DNA of 64,000 bases from Gordonia malaquae NBRC 108250. GTDB taxonomy: Bacteria; Actinomycetota; Actinomycetes; Mycobacteriales; Mycobacteriaceae. A program made the position numbers and the translations under genes. How positions within the stretch are numbered: position 1 is the first letter of the stretch; each line of letters starts with the position of its first letter. This document shows positions 1-7,988 of the stretch, in pieces. Below the pieces are notes generated by a model, which had not been told where the DNA came from, searched no databases, and saw only the letters and a list, made by a program, of their open reading frames with translations. Location of the stretch: contig NZ_BAOP01000007.1 in the NCBI RefSeq assembly GCF_000344135.1, positions 124,001 through 188,000 on the forward strand, in the 5' to 3' direction.

Positions 1-1
1 C

Positions 2-631
2 GCACAGCACGGCGCGCTGCTGATCATGGACGAAGTGATGACGGGCTTCCGGGTGAGCCCGGCCGGCTACTACGGCCTCGACGGTGTGGCTGGTGACCTC
101 TACACCTTCGGCAAGGTGATGAGCGGTGGACTGCCTGCCGCCGCGTTCGGCGGGCGGACCGACATCATGGAGCACCTCGCCCCCCTCGGGCCCGTCTACC
201 AGGCCGGAACCCTGTCCGGCAATCCCGTTGCCGTCGCGTCCGGCCTCGCCACGCTCCGAAACGCCACCGCCGACGTGTACGCGACCCTCGACGCCAACGC
301 GAATCGCATCGCGGGAATGGTCGGCGACGCGTTGACCGCCGCGGGCGTGGCCCACCGGGTGCAGTTCTCCGGAAACCTGTTCAGCTTCTTCTTCACCGAC
401 AGCGACGAGCCGATCGTCGACTATGCGGGAGTCAAGAAGACGCAGACCTGGCGCTTCGCGCCGTTCTTCCACGCACTGCTGGCGGGCGGCGTGTACGCGC
501 CGCCGAGCGCCTTCGAAGCGTGGTTCGTGTCCGCAGCGCTGGACGACGACGCGTTCTCGCGCATCGCCGACGCACTGCCCGCAGCTGCCGCCGCCGCGGC
601 CGCAGCGCTCGCCCCCGGAGAGGGAAACTGA
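2..631 (+). CDS. hemL: Glutamate-1-semialdehyde 2,1-aminomutase, C-terminal part (truncated by window edge)
   Basis: This PLP enzyme converts glutamate-1-semialdehyde to 5-aminolevulinate in C5-pathway tetrapyrrole synthesis in the cytoplasm. The reading frame is already open at base 2, so the N-terminal half lies outside the window. Visible family marks are [13 protein letters not shown], where the Asp contacts the PLP ring nitrogen, and [17 protein letters not shown], which holds the PLP-binding lysine about 38 codons in. The C-terminus ends in a run of alanines. The stop TGA shares a base with the next start (TGATG), so translation is probably coupled. hemL followed by a histidine phosphatase and the ccs genes matches mycobacterial gene order. 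Function is firm. Only the missing N-terminus limits the call. Confidence 0.95.
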   Translation, partial: AQHGALLIMDEVMTGFRVSPAGYYGLDGVAGDLYTFGKVMSGGLPAAAFGGRTDIMEHLAPLGPVYQAGTLSGNPVAVASGLATLRNATADVYATLDANANRIAGMVGDALTAAGVAHRVQFSGNLFSFFFTDSDEPIVDYAGVKKTQTWRFAPFFHALLAGGVYAPPSAFEAWFVSAALDDDAFSRIADALPAAAAAAAAALAPGEGN

Positions 632-1257
632 TGAAGACGATCGTCCACATGATGCGCCACGGCGAAGTCCACAATCCCGAGGGCATCCTGTACGGCCGCC
701 TGCCCGGCTTCCGCCTGGCGGAGAACGGGCGCGACCAGGCGCAACGTGTTGCGGACGCACTCGCCGATCACGACATCTCCCACGTGTTCGCATCGCCGCT
801 GCAACGCGCGCAGGAGACCGCCACTCCGATCGCCGCCGCGCACGGCAAGGAGATCATCACGATTCCGGACCTCATCGAGGCCGGAAACCAGTTCGAGGGT
901 CTGCGGGTGGCAGTGGGCGACGGCGCCTTGCGCCAGCCGCGTCACTGGGCGAAGCTGCGCGACCCGTTCACCCCGTCGTGGGGCGAGCCCTACATCCAGA
1001 TCGCTCACCGCATGCTCGCCGCGGCGAGCGAGGCACGTGACGCCGCTCGCGGCCACGAAGCCGTGTGCGTCAGCCATCAGCTCCCGGTCTACACTCTCCG
1101 TCGATTCCTCGAAGGTCAGCGGCTCTGGCACGACCCGCGGGTGCGCCAGTGCTCGCTGGCCTCGCTGACCAGCCTGGTCTACGACGGTGACGCGCTCATC
1201 GACATCGTGTACTCGGAGCCGGCCGGAGCGTCGGACCCCCGCATCACGGGCGCGTGA
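631..1257 (+). CDS. Histidine phosphatase / phosphoglycerate mutase-like protein
   Basis: A 208-residue member of the histidine phosphatase superfamily. The catalytic RHG motif lies near the N-terminus (HMMRHGEVHNPEG, residues 6-18), and a second histidine in VCVSHQLPVY near residue 150 completes the phosphate pocket. The ATG at 631 was chosen because it overlaps the hemL stop and begins directly with the conserved strand [12 protein letters not shown]. The open frame extends further upstream, but only as a shadow of hemL. The substrate cannot be told from sequence: relatives include cofactor-dependent phosphoglycerate mutases, cobalamin phosphatases and general phosphatases. It sits between heme synthesis and cytochrome c assembly, as in M. 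tuberculosis Rv0525. The stop overlaps the next start (GTGA). Confidence 0.88.
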   Translation: MKTIVHMMRHGEVHNPEGILYGRLPGFRLAENGRDQAQRVADALADHDISHVFASPLQRAQETATPIAAAHGKEIITIPDLIEAGNQFEGLRVAVGDGALRQPRHWAKLRDPFTPSWGEPYIQIAHRMLAAASEARDAARGHEAVCVSHQLPVYTLRRFLEGQRLWHDPRVRQCSLASLTSLVYDGDALIDIVYSEPAGASDPRITGA

Positions 1258-1853
1258 CGACGATGGCTCGACTTCGCCGCGTCGCGGCTGCCGCCGTCGC
1301 GCTGTTCACCGCTGTCGCCGTCATCGCGGGCTGCAGCACCGGCGACGACGCCGTCGTCCCGGCACAGGGAAACCAGTTCGTGTCGCCGGACGGCAAGATC
1401 GTGATCGAGTACCCGATCGACCAGCGGCGTACCGTCGGCGACGTCAAGGGCCCGGATCTGTTGACCGGTGAGACGATCTCGATCTCGAAGTTCCAGGGCG
1501 ACGTCGTCGTGCTGAACGTGTGGGCGTCGTGGTGCGCGCCGTGCCGCAAGGAGTTCACCGAACTCGACGCCGCGTACCTCGCGACCCGGGACAAGGGTGT
1601 GGCGTTCCTCGGAATCGACTTCCGGGACAGCAAATCGAGCGCGCAGGACTTCGTGAGCGACAACAAGGTCGCGTACCGATCCATCTTCGACTACGGCGGA
1701 GCGTCACTCGCCTCGCTCGGAGTTCCGGTCGGCGCAGTCCCGACGACAGTGATCCTGGATCGTCAGCACCGACCCGCCGTGGTGTACCTGCGGTCGATCA
1801 CCGCAGACGAGCTCAAGGCAGCCGTCCTTCGCGTCGCGAGCGAGTCGAAATGA
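1254..1853 (+). CDS. resA: TlpA/ResA-like thiol-disulfide reductase, lipoprotein
   Basis: Extracytoplasmic thioredoxin-fold protein expected to keep apocytochrome c haem-binding cysteines reduced. The N-terminus is a signal sequence ending in a lipobox (VIAGC), so it is probably a membrane-anchored lipoprotein. The active-site motif WASWCAPC sits in the middle of the protein, and the cis-proline region is VGAVPTTVIL. The start is a GTG at 1254 overlapping the upstream stop; an ATG at 1263 is a possible alternative. It is the first of four cytochrome c maturation genes in the order resA-ccdA-resB-ccsB, the system II arrangement also found at M. tuberculosis Rv0526-Rv0529. The stop overlaps the ccdA ATG by 4 bases. 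Confidence 0.9.
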   Translation: MTTMARLRRVAAAAVALFTAVAVIAGCSTGDDAVVPAQGNQFVSPDGKIVIEYPIDQRRTVGDVKGPDLLTGETISISKFQGDVVVLNVWASWCAPCRKEFTELDAAYLATRDKGVAFLGIDFRDSKSSAQDFVSDNKVAYRSIFDYGGASLASLGVPVGAVPTTVILDRQHRPAVVYLRSITADELKAAVLRVASESK

Positions 1854-2659
1854 CCGTGACGCCCCTGGCGTCGGTCGGCGAGACGTTCGCCACGACCGTC
1901 ACCTCCGGCCCGCTCCTGCTCGGCATGGGCGCGGCCATGATCGCAGGTCTCGTCTCGTTCGCGTCACCCTGCGTGGTTCCGCTGGTCCCCGGATACCTGT
2001 CGTACCTCGCAGGCCTCGTCGGCGCGGACGCGCCCGCGGTGACGGCGACCGAGGGACGGAAGAAGGGGCGGTACCGAGTAGTCGGCGCGGCGGGCCTGTT
2101 CGTCCTCGGCTTCACCGTCGTCTACGTTCTTGCGACGGCGGCGGTGTTCGGCCTCACGGCGACGTTCCTCGATGCAGAGCGACTCGAGCTGTGGCAGCGC
2201 ATCGGCGGTGTCATCACGATCATCATGGGCCTGGTGTTCCTGGGCATGATCCCGTTTCTGCAGCGTGACCGCCGAATGGCCCCGCGCCGCTACTCCGGCG
2301 TGATCGGCGCGCCGATCCTCGGCGGCGTCTTCGCCATCGGTTGGGTCCCCTGCACCGGCGCCACGCTCGGCGCGGTCGTCGTCGCCGGAATGTCGACCGA
2401 AGGGTCGTCGGCCTGGCGCGGAGCGCTGCTGGTGACCGCCTACTGCCTCGGCCTCGGTCTGCCGTTCCTGATCATGGCGGCGTCGTCGGCTTGGGCGGTG
2501 CGGAGCCTTGGCTTCCTGCGCAGGCACACTCGCGTCATCCAGATCATCGGCGGTGTCTCACTGATCATCCTCGGAGCACTGATGGTGACCGGAGCATGGA
2601 TGGACTTCGTCAACTGGATCCGCCTCCATCTGATCAGCGACTGGGAAGTGGGCATATGA
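1850..2659 (+). CDS. ccdA: Cytochrome c biogenesis protein CcdA
   Basis: A 269-residue polytopic membrane protein of the DsbD/CcdA family, which passes electrons from cytoplasmic thioredoxin across the membrane to ResA. The diagnostic parts are FASPCVVPLVPGYLSYLAG in the first helix and WVPCTGATLGAVV in the fourth; each contributes one redox-active cysteine preceded or followed by proline. About six hydrophobic segments are visible. The start at 1850 overlaps the resA stop (ATGA) and gives the family's normal length; a longer reading frame upstream runs through resA and is rejected. The final codons overlap resB in the same ATGA fashion, so the four-gene set is probably translated in a coupled way. 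Confidence 0.93.
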   Translation: MTVTPLASVGETFATTVTSGPLLLGMGAAMIAGLVSFASPCVVPLVPGYLSYLAGLVGADAPAVTATEGRKKGRYRVVGAAGLFVLGFTVVYVLATAAVFGLTATFLDAERLELWQRIGGVITIIMGLVFLGMIPFLQRDRRMAPRRYSGVIGAPILGGVFAIGWVPCTGATLGAVVVAGMSTEGSSAWRGALLVTAYCLGLGLPFLIMAASSAWAVRSLGFLRRHTRVIQIIGGVSLIILGALMVTGAWMDFVNWIRLHLISDWEVGI

Positions 2660-4266
2660 GTACGCCGAATCCGGTGCAGCGCTTTGTGATCGCGCCGCTC
2701 CGCAAGACCTGGCGCGGTCTGACGTCGATGCGGACAGCACTCGCCCTGCTGTTCCTGCTGGCGTTGGCCGCCATCCCCGGCGCACTCCTGCCACAGCGTG
2801 ACCTCAATGAGCAGAAGACGCTCGACTACATCGCCAAGCGCGGTGAACTCGGTGTGTGGATGGACCGGGTGCAACTGTTCGACGTGTACTCGTCGAGTTG
2901 GTTCACCGCGATCTACGTGCTGCTGTTCGTCTCACTCGTCGGGTGTCTGACGCCGCGCATCTGGGAGCACTACAAGGCGATGCGGACTCCGCCCGTCGCC
3001 GCGCCGCGCAACCTCAAGCGCCTGCCGCGTCACGTCACCGAGACCGTCGACGGCGAGCCTGCCGAGATCGCCGAGCGGATCACCGGGAACCTTCGCGGGT
3101 GGCGCACGCGGACCGTCGTCGTCGAACCGTCGAAGCGGTATCCCGACGGCGCCGTCGAGGTGTCGGCGGAGAAGGGCTACCTCCGCGAGTTCGGCAACCT
3201 CGTCTTCCACTTCGCGCTCTTGTCGCTGCTCGTCACGATCGCGGTGGGCAAGATGTTCGGCTACGAGGGCACTCGCACACTGGTCGCCGACGGCGAGCAG
3301 GTCCTGTGCAACACGTCGACGGCCGTCTACGACTCGTTCCGTTCGGGGGCGATGGTCGACGGCACTGAGCTGGCGCCGTTCTGTTTCCGCGTCGACGACT
3401 TCTCCGCGACGTTCCTCGAGTCGGGTCAGCCGGACATGTACGACGCGAAGGTGGCGTACACCGACGATCCGGCGTCCGACCCCGCGACGTGGGACAAGAC
3501 CTCCGTGCAGGTGAACAAGCCGCTGCGCGTCTCGGGCGACCGCGTCTACGTGCTCGGCAACGGTTTCGCGCCGACCTTCACGGTCACGTTCCCCAATGGT
3601 CAGAAGCGAACGCAGACCGCGCCGTTCATCCCCCAATCCACTCAGACGATGCTGTCCGAGGGCGCAGTCCGTTTCGACACACCCGCGGGCATGTTCCCGG
3701 ACGCCGACGTCCGCCGGAAGAACCAGATCGCGATCGAGGGTCTGTTCGCGCCCGACCCGGTGTTCATGCACAACCTGCTCGACTCGCAGTCGCCCGTCGT
3801 GAACTCGCCCGCAGTGGCGATCCGCGTGTACCGCGGCGACACCGGCATCGACACCGGTCAACCGCAGAACGTGTACACGCTCGACCAGAAGCTCATCGAT
3901 CAGGGACGACTGACACGGAAGGCGTCAGTCAACCTCGAAGTGGGCCAGGACACCGTGCTCGACGACGGGACACGCGTCTCGTTCGACGGCTACAAGCGGT
4001 GGGTGTCCGTGCAGGTGTCGCACGACCCGGCGCAGGGCGGAGTACTCGTCTCGGCCGTCGTCATGGTCCTCGGACTGCTCGTGTCGCTGCTGATCCGCCG
4101 TCGCCGTATCTGGGCTCGGCTGGTGCCAGACACGGAAGTCCGACGTACTGTAGTAGAAGTGGCCGGACTGGCCCGGACCGATCAGGCGGGCTGGGGCGAA
4201 GGCTTCGAAGACCAGGCGCACGGTCTGTTGACCGACGCCGACAAGCGCGGACGCGGTCGACTGTGA
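2656..4266 (+). CDS. resB: Cytochrome c biogenesis protein ResB
   Basis: A 536-residue ResB/Ccs1 protein, partner of CcsB in the haem-export and cytochrome c synthetase complex. It has two N-terminal membrane helices (around residues 30-50 and 85-105), a third near residue 200 (NLVFHFALLSLLVTIAVG), a large extracytoplasmic domain of roughly 250 residues, and a last helix (GVLVSAVVMVLGLLVSLLI) before a basic cytoplasmic tail. The ATG at 2656 overlaps the ccdA stop and is preferred over the much longer open frame that runs back to 2341. A 31-base gap separates it from ccsB. Confidence 0.93.
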   Translation: MSTPNPVQRFVIAPLRKTWRGLTSMRTALALLFLLALAAIPGALLPQRDLNEQKTLDYIAKRGELGVWMDRVQLFDVYSSSWFTAIYVLLFVSLVGCLTPRIWEHYKAMRTPPVAAPRNLKRLPRHVTETVDGEPAEIAERITGNLRGWRTRTVVVEPSKRYPDGAVEVSAEKGYLREFGNLVFHFALLSLLVTIAVGKMFGYEGTRTLVADGEQVLCNTSTAVYDSFRSGAMVDGTELAPFCFRVDDFSATFLESGQPDMYDAKVAYTDDPASDPATWDKTSVQVNKPLRVSGDRVYVLGNGFAPTFTVTFPNGQKRTQTAPFIPQSTQTMLSEGAVRFDTPAGMFPDADVRRKNQIAIEGLFAPDPVFMHNLLDSQSPVVNSPAVAIRVYRGDTGIDTGQPQNVYTLDQKLIDQGRLTRKASVNLEVGQDTVLDDGTRVSFDGYKRWVSVQVSHDPAQGGVLVSAVVMVLGLLVSLLIRRRRIWARLVPDTEVRRTVVEVAGLARTDQAGWGEGFEDQAHGLLTDADKRGRGRL

Positions 4267-4297
4267 CCCGACGCGAGCACAACACGAAGGAACATTG

Positions 4298-5296
4298 ATG
4301 GGCGACAACGGATACGTCGACATGGATCTGGCCCGGCTCTCGGACTGGCTGTACGGCACCTCGATGGTGGTGTATGTGCTCGCGATGGTGATGTTCCTGC
4401 TGTCCCTCGCGCCGATGTTCTACACGAAGGTGGCCGCCGCTCAGCGTGCGGAGCAGAAGGAACTCGTCCCCGCCGCCGGAGTTCCCGGCGATCGAGTTCC
4501 CGGTCGTGTCGTCGATTCGACGCCGCGCCGCCAGCTCGGCGACGTGCTGTCCGGCATGGGTTGGGCAGTCGCGTTCGTCGGCATCATCGCGCACCTCGTG
4601 TCGATCATCCTTCGCGGCGTCGCCACCGACCGTGCGCCGTGGGGCAACATGTACGAGTTCATCTCATTGACGATGCTCGCCTGCGTCGTCGCCGGAGTCG
4701 TCTCACTGCGTAAGCCGACCTACCGGCCGCTCCTCAGCTTCGTGCTGCTGCCCGTGGTGCTTCTCATGTTCATCGGTGGTCGCTACCTGTACACGCAGCC
4801 TGCGCCGGTGGTGCCCGCGCTGAAGTCGTACTGGCTGATCATCCACGTCTCGATCATCTCCATCGCGTCGGGCATCCTCCTGGTCTCGGGAGTCGCGAGT
4901 GTCCTCTACCTCGTCCGACAGCGGTGGGCGACTGATCTCGAGTCTGATTCAGACGGTGTAACCGGATTCCTCAATCGTGTTCTCCCGTCGAGTGATGCAC
5001 TCGACCGGGTCGCGTACAAGTGTGTGGTCGTCGGATTCCCGCTGTTCGGACTCGGCATCATCCTGGGCGCCATCTGGGCCGAAGCCGCCTGGGGCCGCTT
5101 CTGGGGCTGGGACCCCAAGGAGAGCGTCTCGTTCATCGCGTGGGTCATCTACGCGGCCTATCTCCACGCCCGCGCCACCGCGGGCTGGCGCAAGGGGGCG
5201 GCCTGGGTGAATGTGGCCGGTTTCATCGCGCTGCTGTTCAACCTCTTCGCCATCAATCTCATCGTCTCCGGCCTCCACTCGTACGCGGGCCTGTGA
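4298..5296 (+). CDS. ccsB: Cytochrome c synthase subunit CcsB/CcsA, haem-handling protein
   Basis: A 332-residue membrane protein carrying the WWD haem-handling signature near the C-terminus (AWGRFWGWDPKESVSFIAW), followed by two more helices. With ResB it moves haem outward and attaches it to apocytochrome c. About seven or eight hydrophobic segments are visible, with conserved histidines near helices 3 (HLVSIIL), 5 (LIIHVSIISI) and the end (GLHSYAG). The ATG at 4298 follows a GAAGG ribosome-binding site at 7 nt spacing; a TTG directly before it is less likely. It is the last gene of the operon. A palindromic repeat follows that could end transcription from both sides. Confidence 0.94.
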   Translation: MGDNGYVDMDLARLSDWLYGTSMVVYVLAMVMFLLSLAPMFYTKVAAAQRAEQKELVPAAGVPGDRVPGRVVDSTPRRQLGDVLSGMGWAVAFVGIIAHLVSIILRGVATDRAPWGNMYEFISLTMLACVVAGVVSLRKPTYRPLLSFVLLPVVLLMFIGGRYLYTQPAPVVPALKSYWLIIHVSIISIASGILLVSGVASVLYLVRQRWATDLESDSDGVTGFLNRVLPSSDALDRVAYKCVVVGFPLFGLGIILGAIWAEAAWGRFWGWDPKESVSFIAWVIYAAYLHARATAGWRKGAAWVNVAGFIALLFNLFAINLIVSGLHSYAGL

Positions 5297-5319
5297 GCCG
5301 CGCGATCTGAGCCTCTCAA

Positions 5320-5393
5320 CGACAAACCGCTCCCCTCGCCGGCGTCCGCTCACTTGTAGAAGTGAGCAGATGTCGCTGGGGGGAGCGGTTTGC
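5320..5393. repeat. Intergenic palindromic repeat, copy A
   Basis: A roughly 74-bp imperfect palindrome between ccsB and the convergent bldC. The outer arms are CAAACCGCTCCCC and its complement (ending at 5392). The inner arms are CTCACTT (5349-5355) and AAGTGAG (5360-5366) around a GTAG loop. It aligns with a second element at 18928-19015: both share CGACAAACYGCTC, CTCGYCG, GCTCAC and GTGAGCAGATGTCG in the same order. It may also act as a bidirectional terminator, although no T-tract follows. Confidence 0.75.
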
Positions 5394-5414
5394 TGCTGAG
5401 GTGTGCGGGAAGCG

Positions 5415-5639
5415 TCAGCCGCGGTTGAGGAGGTCGACGACGTCGGCCTCGCGGAAGCGACGGTGGCCGCCCGGGGTGCGGATCGACTTGAGGACGCCGG
5501 ACGACGCCCAGCGGGCGACGGTCTTCGGGTTCACGTTGAACATGGCGGCGACCTGGCCGGGTGTCAGGTTGTGCTGTGCGGCGAGTGCCGGAGTGATCAA
5601 CTCTGAGGCCTGCTCGTCGTGCTCTGCGGTTGTGGTCAT
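5415..5639 (-). CDS. bldC: BldC-family MerR-like DNA-binding protein
   Basis: A 74-residue protein whose C-terminal two thirds match BldC of Streptomyces, a small developmental regulator that binds DNA head-to-tail. Recognisable parts are LTPGQVAAMFNVNPKTVARW (winged helix-turn-helix) and SIRTPGGHRRFREADV (wing and second helix). The ATG at 5639 is chosen because GGAGGG lies 6 nt upstream; the frame stays open to 5720 but that extension has no homology to the family. It is divergent from the DUF4229 gene and convergent with ccsB. The genus-level role is unknown; in actinobacteria these proteins usually act as global repressors. Confidence 0.9.
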   Translation of the reverse strand: MTTTAEHDEQASELITPALAAQHNLTPGQVAAMFNVNPKTVARWASSGVLKSIRTPGGHRRFREADVVDLLNRG

Positions 5640-5828
5640 CGGACCCTCCTGGAGTCGTGGGACGACGCGGTCTGCGTCGTGTCGGTTCATTCCCCGTCCT
5701 GGCTCCACTAGTACACGCACTTGGGGTGGTTGCTCGAACAGTCAGGTGTAGGTAAAGAGGCCGTAATGTCCGTTGAGGGACCTTTGGCGCGGCATCCGTC
5801 CCACGTCACGGGCCGTATCCTAGGAGGT

Positions 5829-6188
5829 ATGAGTGAAGACCTCCCCGTGGAAGCGGACATGAAGAACGCCGGCGCCGAGAACGCCGGGACGGGCGAGAAG
5901 CCCGCGACGACCGGAACGTTGATCACCGCGATCGTTCTGTACACCGCGGCTCGTCTCGCGTTGGTCGTGGCGATCGCGGCCGTCATCTTCTTCGTCGGCA
6001 AGGCTGCAGGCGTCGACGTTCCGCTCGTCGTCGCTGCCGTGTTCGGTGTCCTGATCGCACTGCCGGTCGGCATGGTCGCGTTCAAGACCCTTCGTCTCCG
6101 GGTCAACGACCAGATCACCCGCATCGACGCCGCGCGCAGTGCTCGTCATGACGAACTCCAGTCGCGTCTGCGGGGCGACAGCGAATGA
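5829..6188 (+). CDS. DUF4229 small membrane protein
   Basis: A 119-residue protein with a charged N-terminus, two hydrophobic segments (about residues 30-55 and 62-82) and a basic coiled tail ([19 protein letters not shown]). This is the DUF4229 layout; function unknown. Start choice is unusual: the ATG at 5829 has AGGAGG only 1 nt upstream, too close for normal initiation, but a TATCCT -10 hexamer (5816-5821) ends 7 nt before it, suggesting a leaderless mRNA. An upstream ATG at 5766 with AAAGAGG 5 nt before it is the alternative (140 residues). The stop overlaps the next gene by 4 bases, so it heads a coupled group with the Cds1-like enzyme. Confidence 0.75.
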   Translation: MSEDLPVEADMKNAGAENAGTGEKPATTGTLITAIVLYTAARLALVVAIAAVIFFVGKAAGVDVPLVVAAVFGVLIALPVGMVAFKTLRLRVNDQITRIDAARSARHDELQSRLRGDSE

Positions 6189-7294
6189 CTGACACGCGGA
6201 TCGTCGAGCACACCTCCGATCGTGCGTGGACGGCGGAAGCGGTCCGCCGGATCGGGGCGGACGGTCTGCGCAGTGCCGACACTCACCTGCTGAAGGTCGA
6301 CCTGCCGTCGTGGTCGCGGACCGAGGCAGGTGGGATCGACCTGTACTTGAAAGACGAGTCGACGCACCCGACGGGGTCCCTCAAGCACCGTCTCGCACGA
6401 TCGCTGTTCCTGTACGCGTTGTGCAACGGATGGATTCGTCCGGGCACTACCGTGATCGAGGCGTCCTCGGGATCGACTGCAGTGTCGGAGGCGTACTTCG
6501 CCAAGCTCATCGGCGTGCCGTTCGTCGCGGTGATGATGAAGGGCACCTCGCCTCGCAAGACGGAACTCATCGAAGCGCAGGGCGGCCGTTGTCATTTCGT
6601 CGACTCGCCGTCGGAGATCTACGCCGTCGCACAGCGCCTCGAAGCCGAGTTGGACGGTCACTTCATCGATCAGTTCACGATGGCCGAGCGGGCGACGGAT
6701 TGGCGGGGCAACAACAACATCGCCGAATCGGTGTTCGCGCAGATGGCCGGTGAGCCGCATCCGGTGCCGGAGTGGATCGTTGTCGGCGCAGGCACCGGCG
6801 GCACCTCGGCGACCTTCGGGAGGTACGTCCGCTACCAGCAGCACGACACACGCCTGGCCGTCGTCGACGTCGAGAACTCGGTGTTCCTCCCCGCCTACGA
6901 GGCAGGCGACGGAACGATCACGTCGACGGGTGGATCCCGGATCGAGGGGATCGGCCGCCCCCGGGTGGAACCGTCGTTCGTCTCGCAGGTGATCGATCGG
7001 ATGATAGGTGTGCCCGACGCGTCGTCGGTGGCCGCGGCGCGGTTCCTCAGCTCACGCCTCGGACGCCGGGTCGGCGGGTCCACCGGAACCAATTTCTGGG
7101 GGGCGTGCACGATCATGGCGGAGATGGCGGACGCAGGCCGCGCGGGCAGTGTGGTCTCGCTCCTGTGCGACAGTGGCGACCGTTACGATCACACCTACTA
7201 CAACGACGAGTGGGTCGCCGAACAGGAACTCGACCTCGCGCCGCCCACCGCCGTGCTCACCGAATACTTCGCCACGGGAGTCTGGAACTCCTGA
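6185..7294 (+). CDS. cds1: PLP-dependent cysteine synthase-like / cysteine desulfhydrase (Cds1-like)
   Basis: A 369-residue fold-type II PLP enzyme of the cysteine synthase/cystathionine beta-synthase family. The PLP lysine is K67 in HPTGSLKHR, the substrate-binding loop is [14 protein letters not shown] (residues 92-105), and the phosphate-binding glycine loop is [16 protein letters not shown] (near 200). The Ser/Thr arrangement and the sequence after the lysine ([15 protein letters not shown]) resemble M. tuberculosis Rv3684 (Cds1), reported as an H2S-producing cysteine desulfhydrase, more than CysK1 or CysM. This assignment is from memory of the family; a plain O-acetylserine sulfhydrylase is the alternative. 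It overlaps the DUF4229 stop and is followed after 10 bases by an ABC transporter. Confidence 0.8.
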   Translation: MTDTRIVEHTSDRAWTAEAVRRIGADGLRSADTHLLKVDLPSWSRTEAGGIDLYLKDESTHPTGSLKHRLARSLFLYALCNGWIRPGTTVIEASSGSTAVSEAYFAKLIGVPFVAVMMKGTSPRKTELIEAQGGRCHFVDSPSEIYAVAQRLEAELDGHFIDQFTMAERATDWRGNNNIAESVFAQMAGEPHPVPEWIVVGAGTGGTSATFGRYVRYQQHDTRLAVVDVENSVFLPAYEAGDGTITSTGGSRIEGIGRPRVEPSFVSQVIDRMIGVPDASSVAAARFLSSRLGRRVGGSTGTNFWGACTIMAEMADAGRAGSVVSLLCDSGDRYDHTYYNDEWVAEQELDLAPPTAVLTEYFATGVWNS

Positions 7295-7304
7295 AGGAGA
7301 CGCC

Positions 7305-7988
7305 ATGCCCGTCGTCGACGCCGTCGACCTGGTCCGTGAATACCGAATGGGAACGGAGACGGTCCGCGCGCTCGACGGTGCGTCGCTGAGCCTGGACGGC
7401 GGTCAGTTCGTGTCGGTCGTCGGACCGTCCGGGGCGGGCAAGTCGACGTTGCTGCACATCATCGGTGCACTCGACAGTCCGACGTCCGGGTCGATCGAGG
7501 TCGACGGAGTCGACCTGACCTCGCTGTCCGACGATGCGGCGTCGGAGTTCCGCAGGCATCGAGTCGGATTCATCTTCCAGTTCTTCAATCTCGTACCGAC
7601 GCTGTCGGCGTGGGAGAACGTCGCGCTGCCGATGCTGCTCGACTCGCGCTCGCTGGCGAAGGCCAGGCCGCGTGCGGTCGAACTCATGGAACGGGTCGGT
7701 CTCGGGCATCGGATCGATCACCGGCCGTCTGAACTGTCCGGCGGCCAGATGCAACGCGTCGCCATCGCCCGGTCGTTGATCATGGAGCCGACGATCGTCC
7801 TCGCCGACGAACCGACGGGCAACCTCGACTCCCACACCGGTGCCGACGTTCTGCAGCTGTTGTCCGACGTCGCACACGAAGACGTGAACAGGCTGGTGCT
7901 GATGGTGACGCACGACGCCGCCGCCGCTCGAGCGTGTGACCAGGTGGTGACAGTCCGGGACGGACGAGTGATCAACGGGTCGCTCTGA
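7305..7988 (+). CDS. ABC transporter ATP-binding protein, LolD/MacB type
   Basis: A 227-residue ATPase with Walker [10 protein letters not shown] (near residue 40), signature [13 protein letters not shown], Walker [13 protein letters not shown] and switch histidine VTHD. The compact size and GNLDSHTG sequence are typical of the MacB/LolD/FtsE class that energises FtsX-type permeases and does not carry substrate through a channel. The ATG at 7305 is preceded by GAAGGAGA at a good distance; the frame extends back into the previous gene but without homology. Its stop shares one base with the permease start, so the two are a pair. Substrate unknown; M. tuberculosis has similar pairs of uncertain function. 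Confidence 0.92.
   Translation: MPVVDAVDLVREYRMGTETVRALDGASLSLDGGQFVSVVGPSGAGKSTLLHIIGALDSPTSGSIEVDGVDLTSLSDDAASEFRRHRVGFIFQFFNLVPTLSAWENVALPMLLDSRSLAKARPRAVELMERVGLGHRIDHRPSELSGGQMQRVAIARSLIMEPTIVLADEPTGNLDSHTGADVLQLLSDVAHEDVNRLVLMVTHDAAAARACDQVVTVRDGRVINGSL

Noticed and set aside
2341-2655. 105-residue N-terminal extension of ResB, and a 110-residue extension of CcdA from 1520
   Set aside because: Both overlap upstream genes; translations are Arg/Pro-rich. The ATGA-overlapping starts give normal family lengths.
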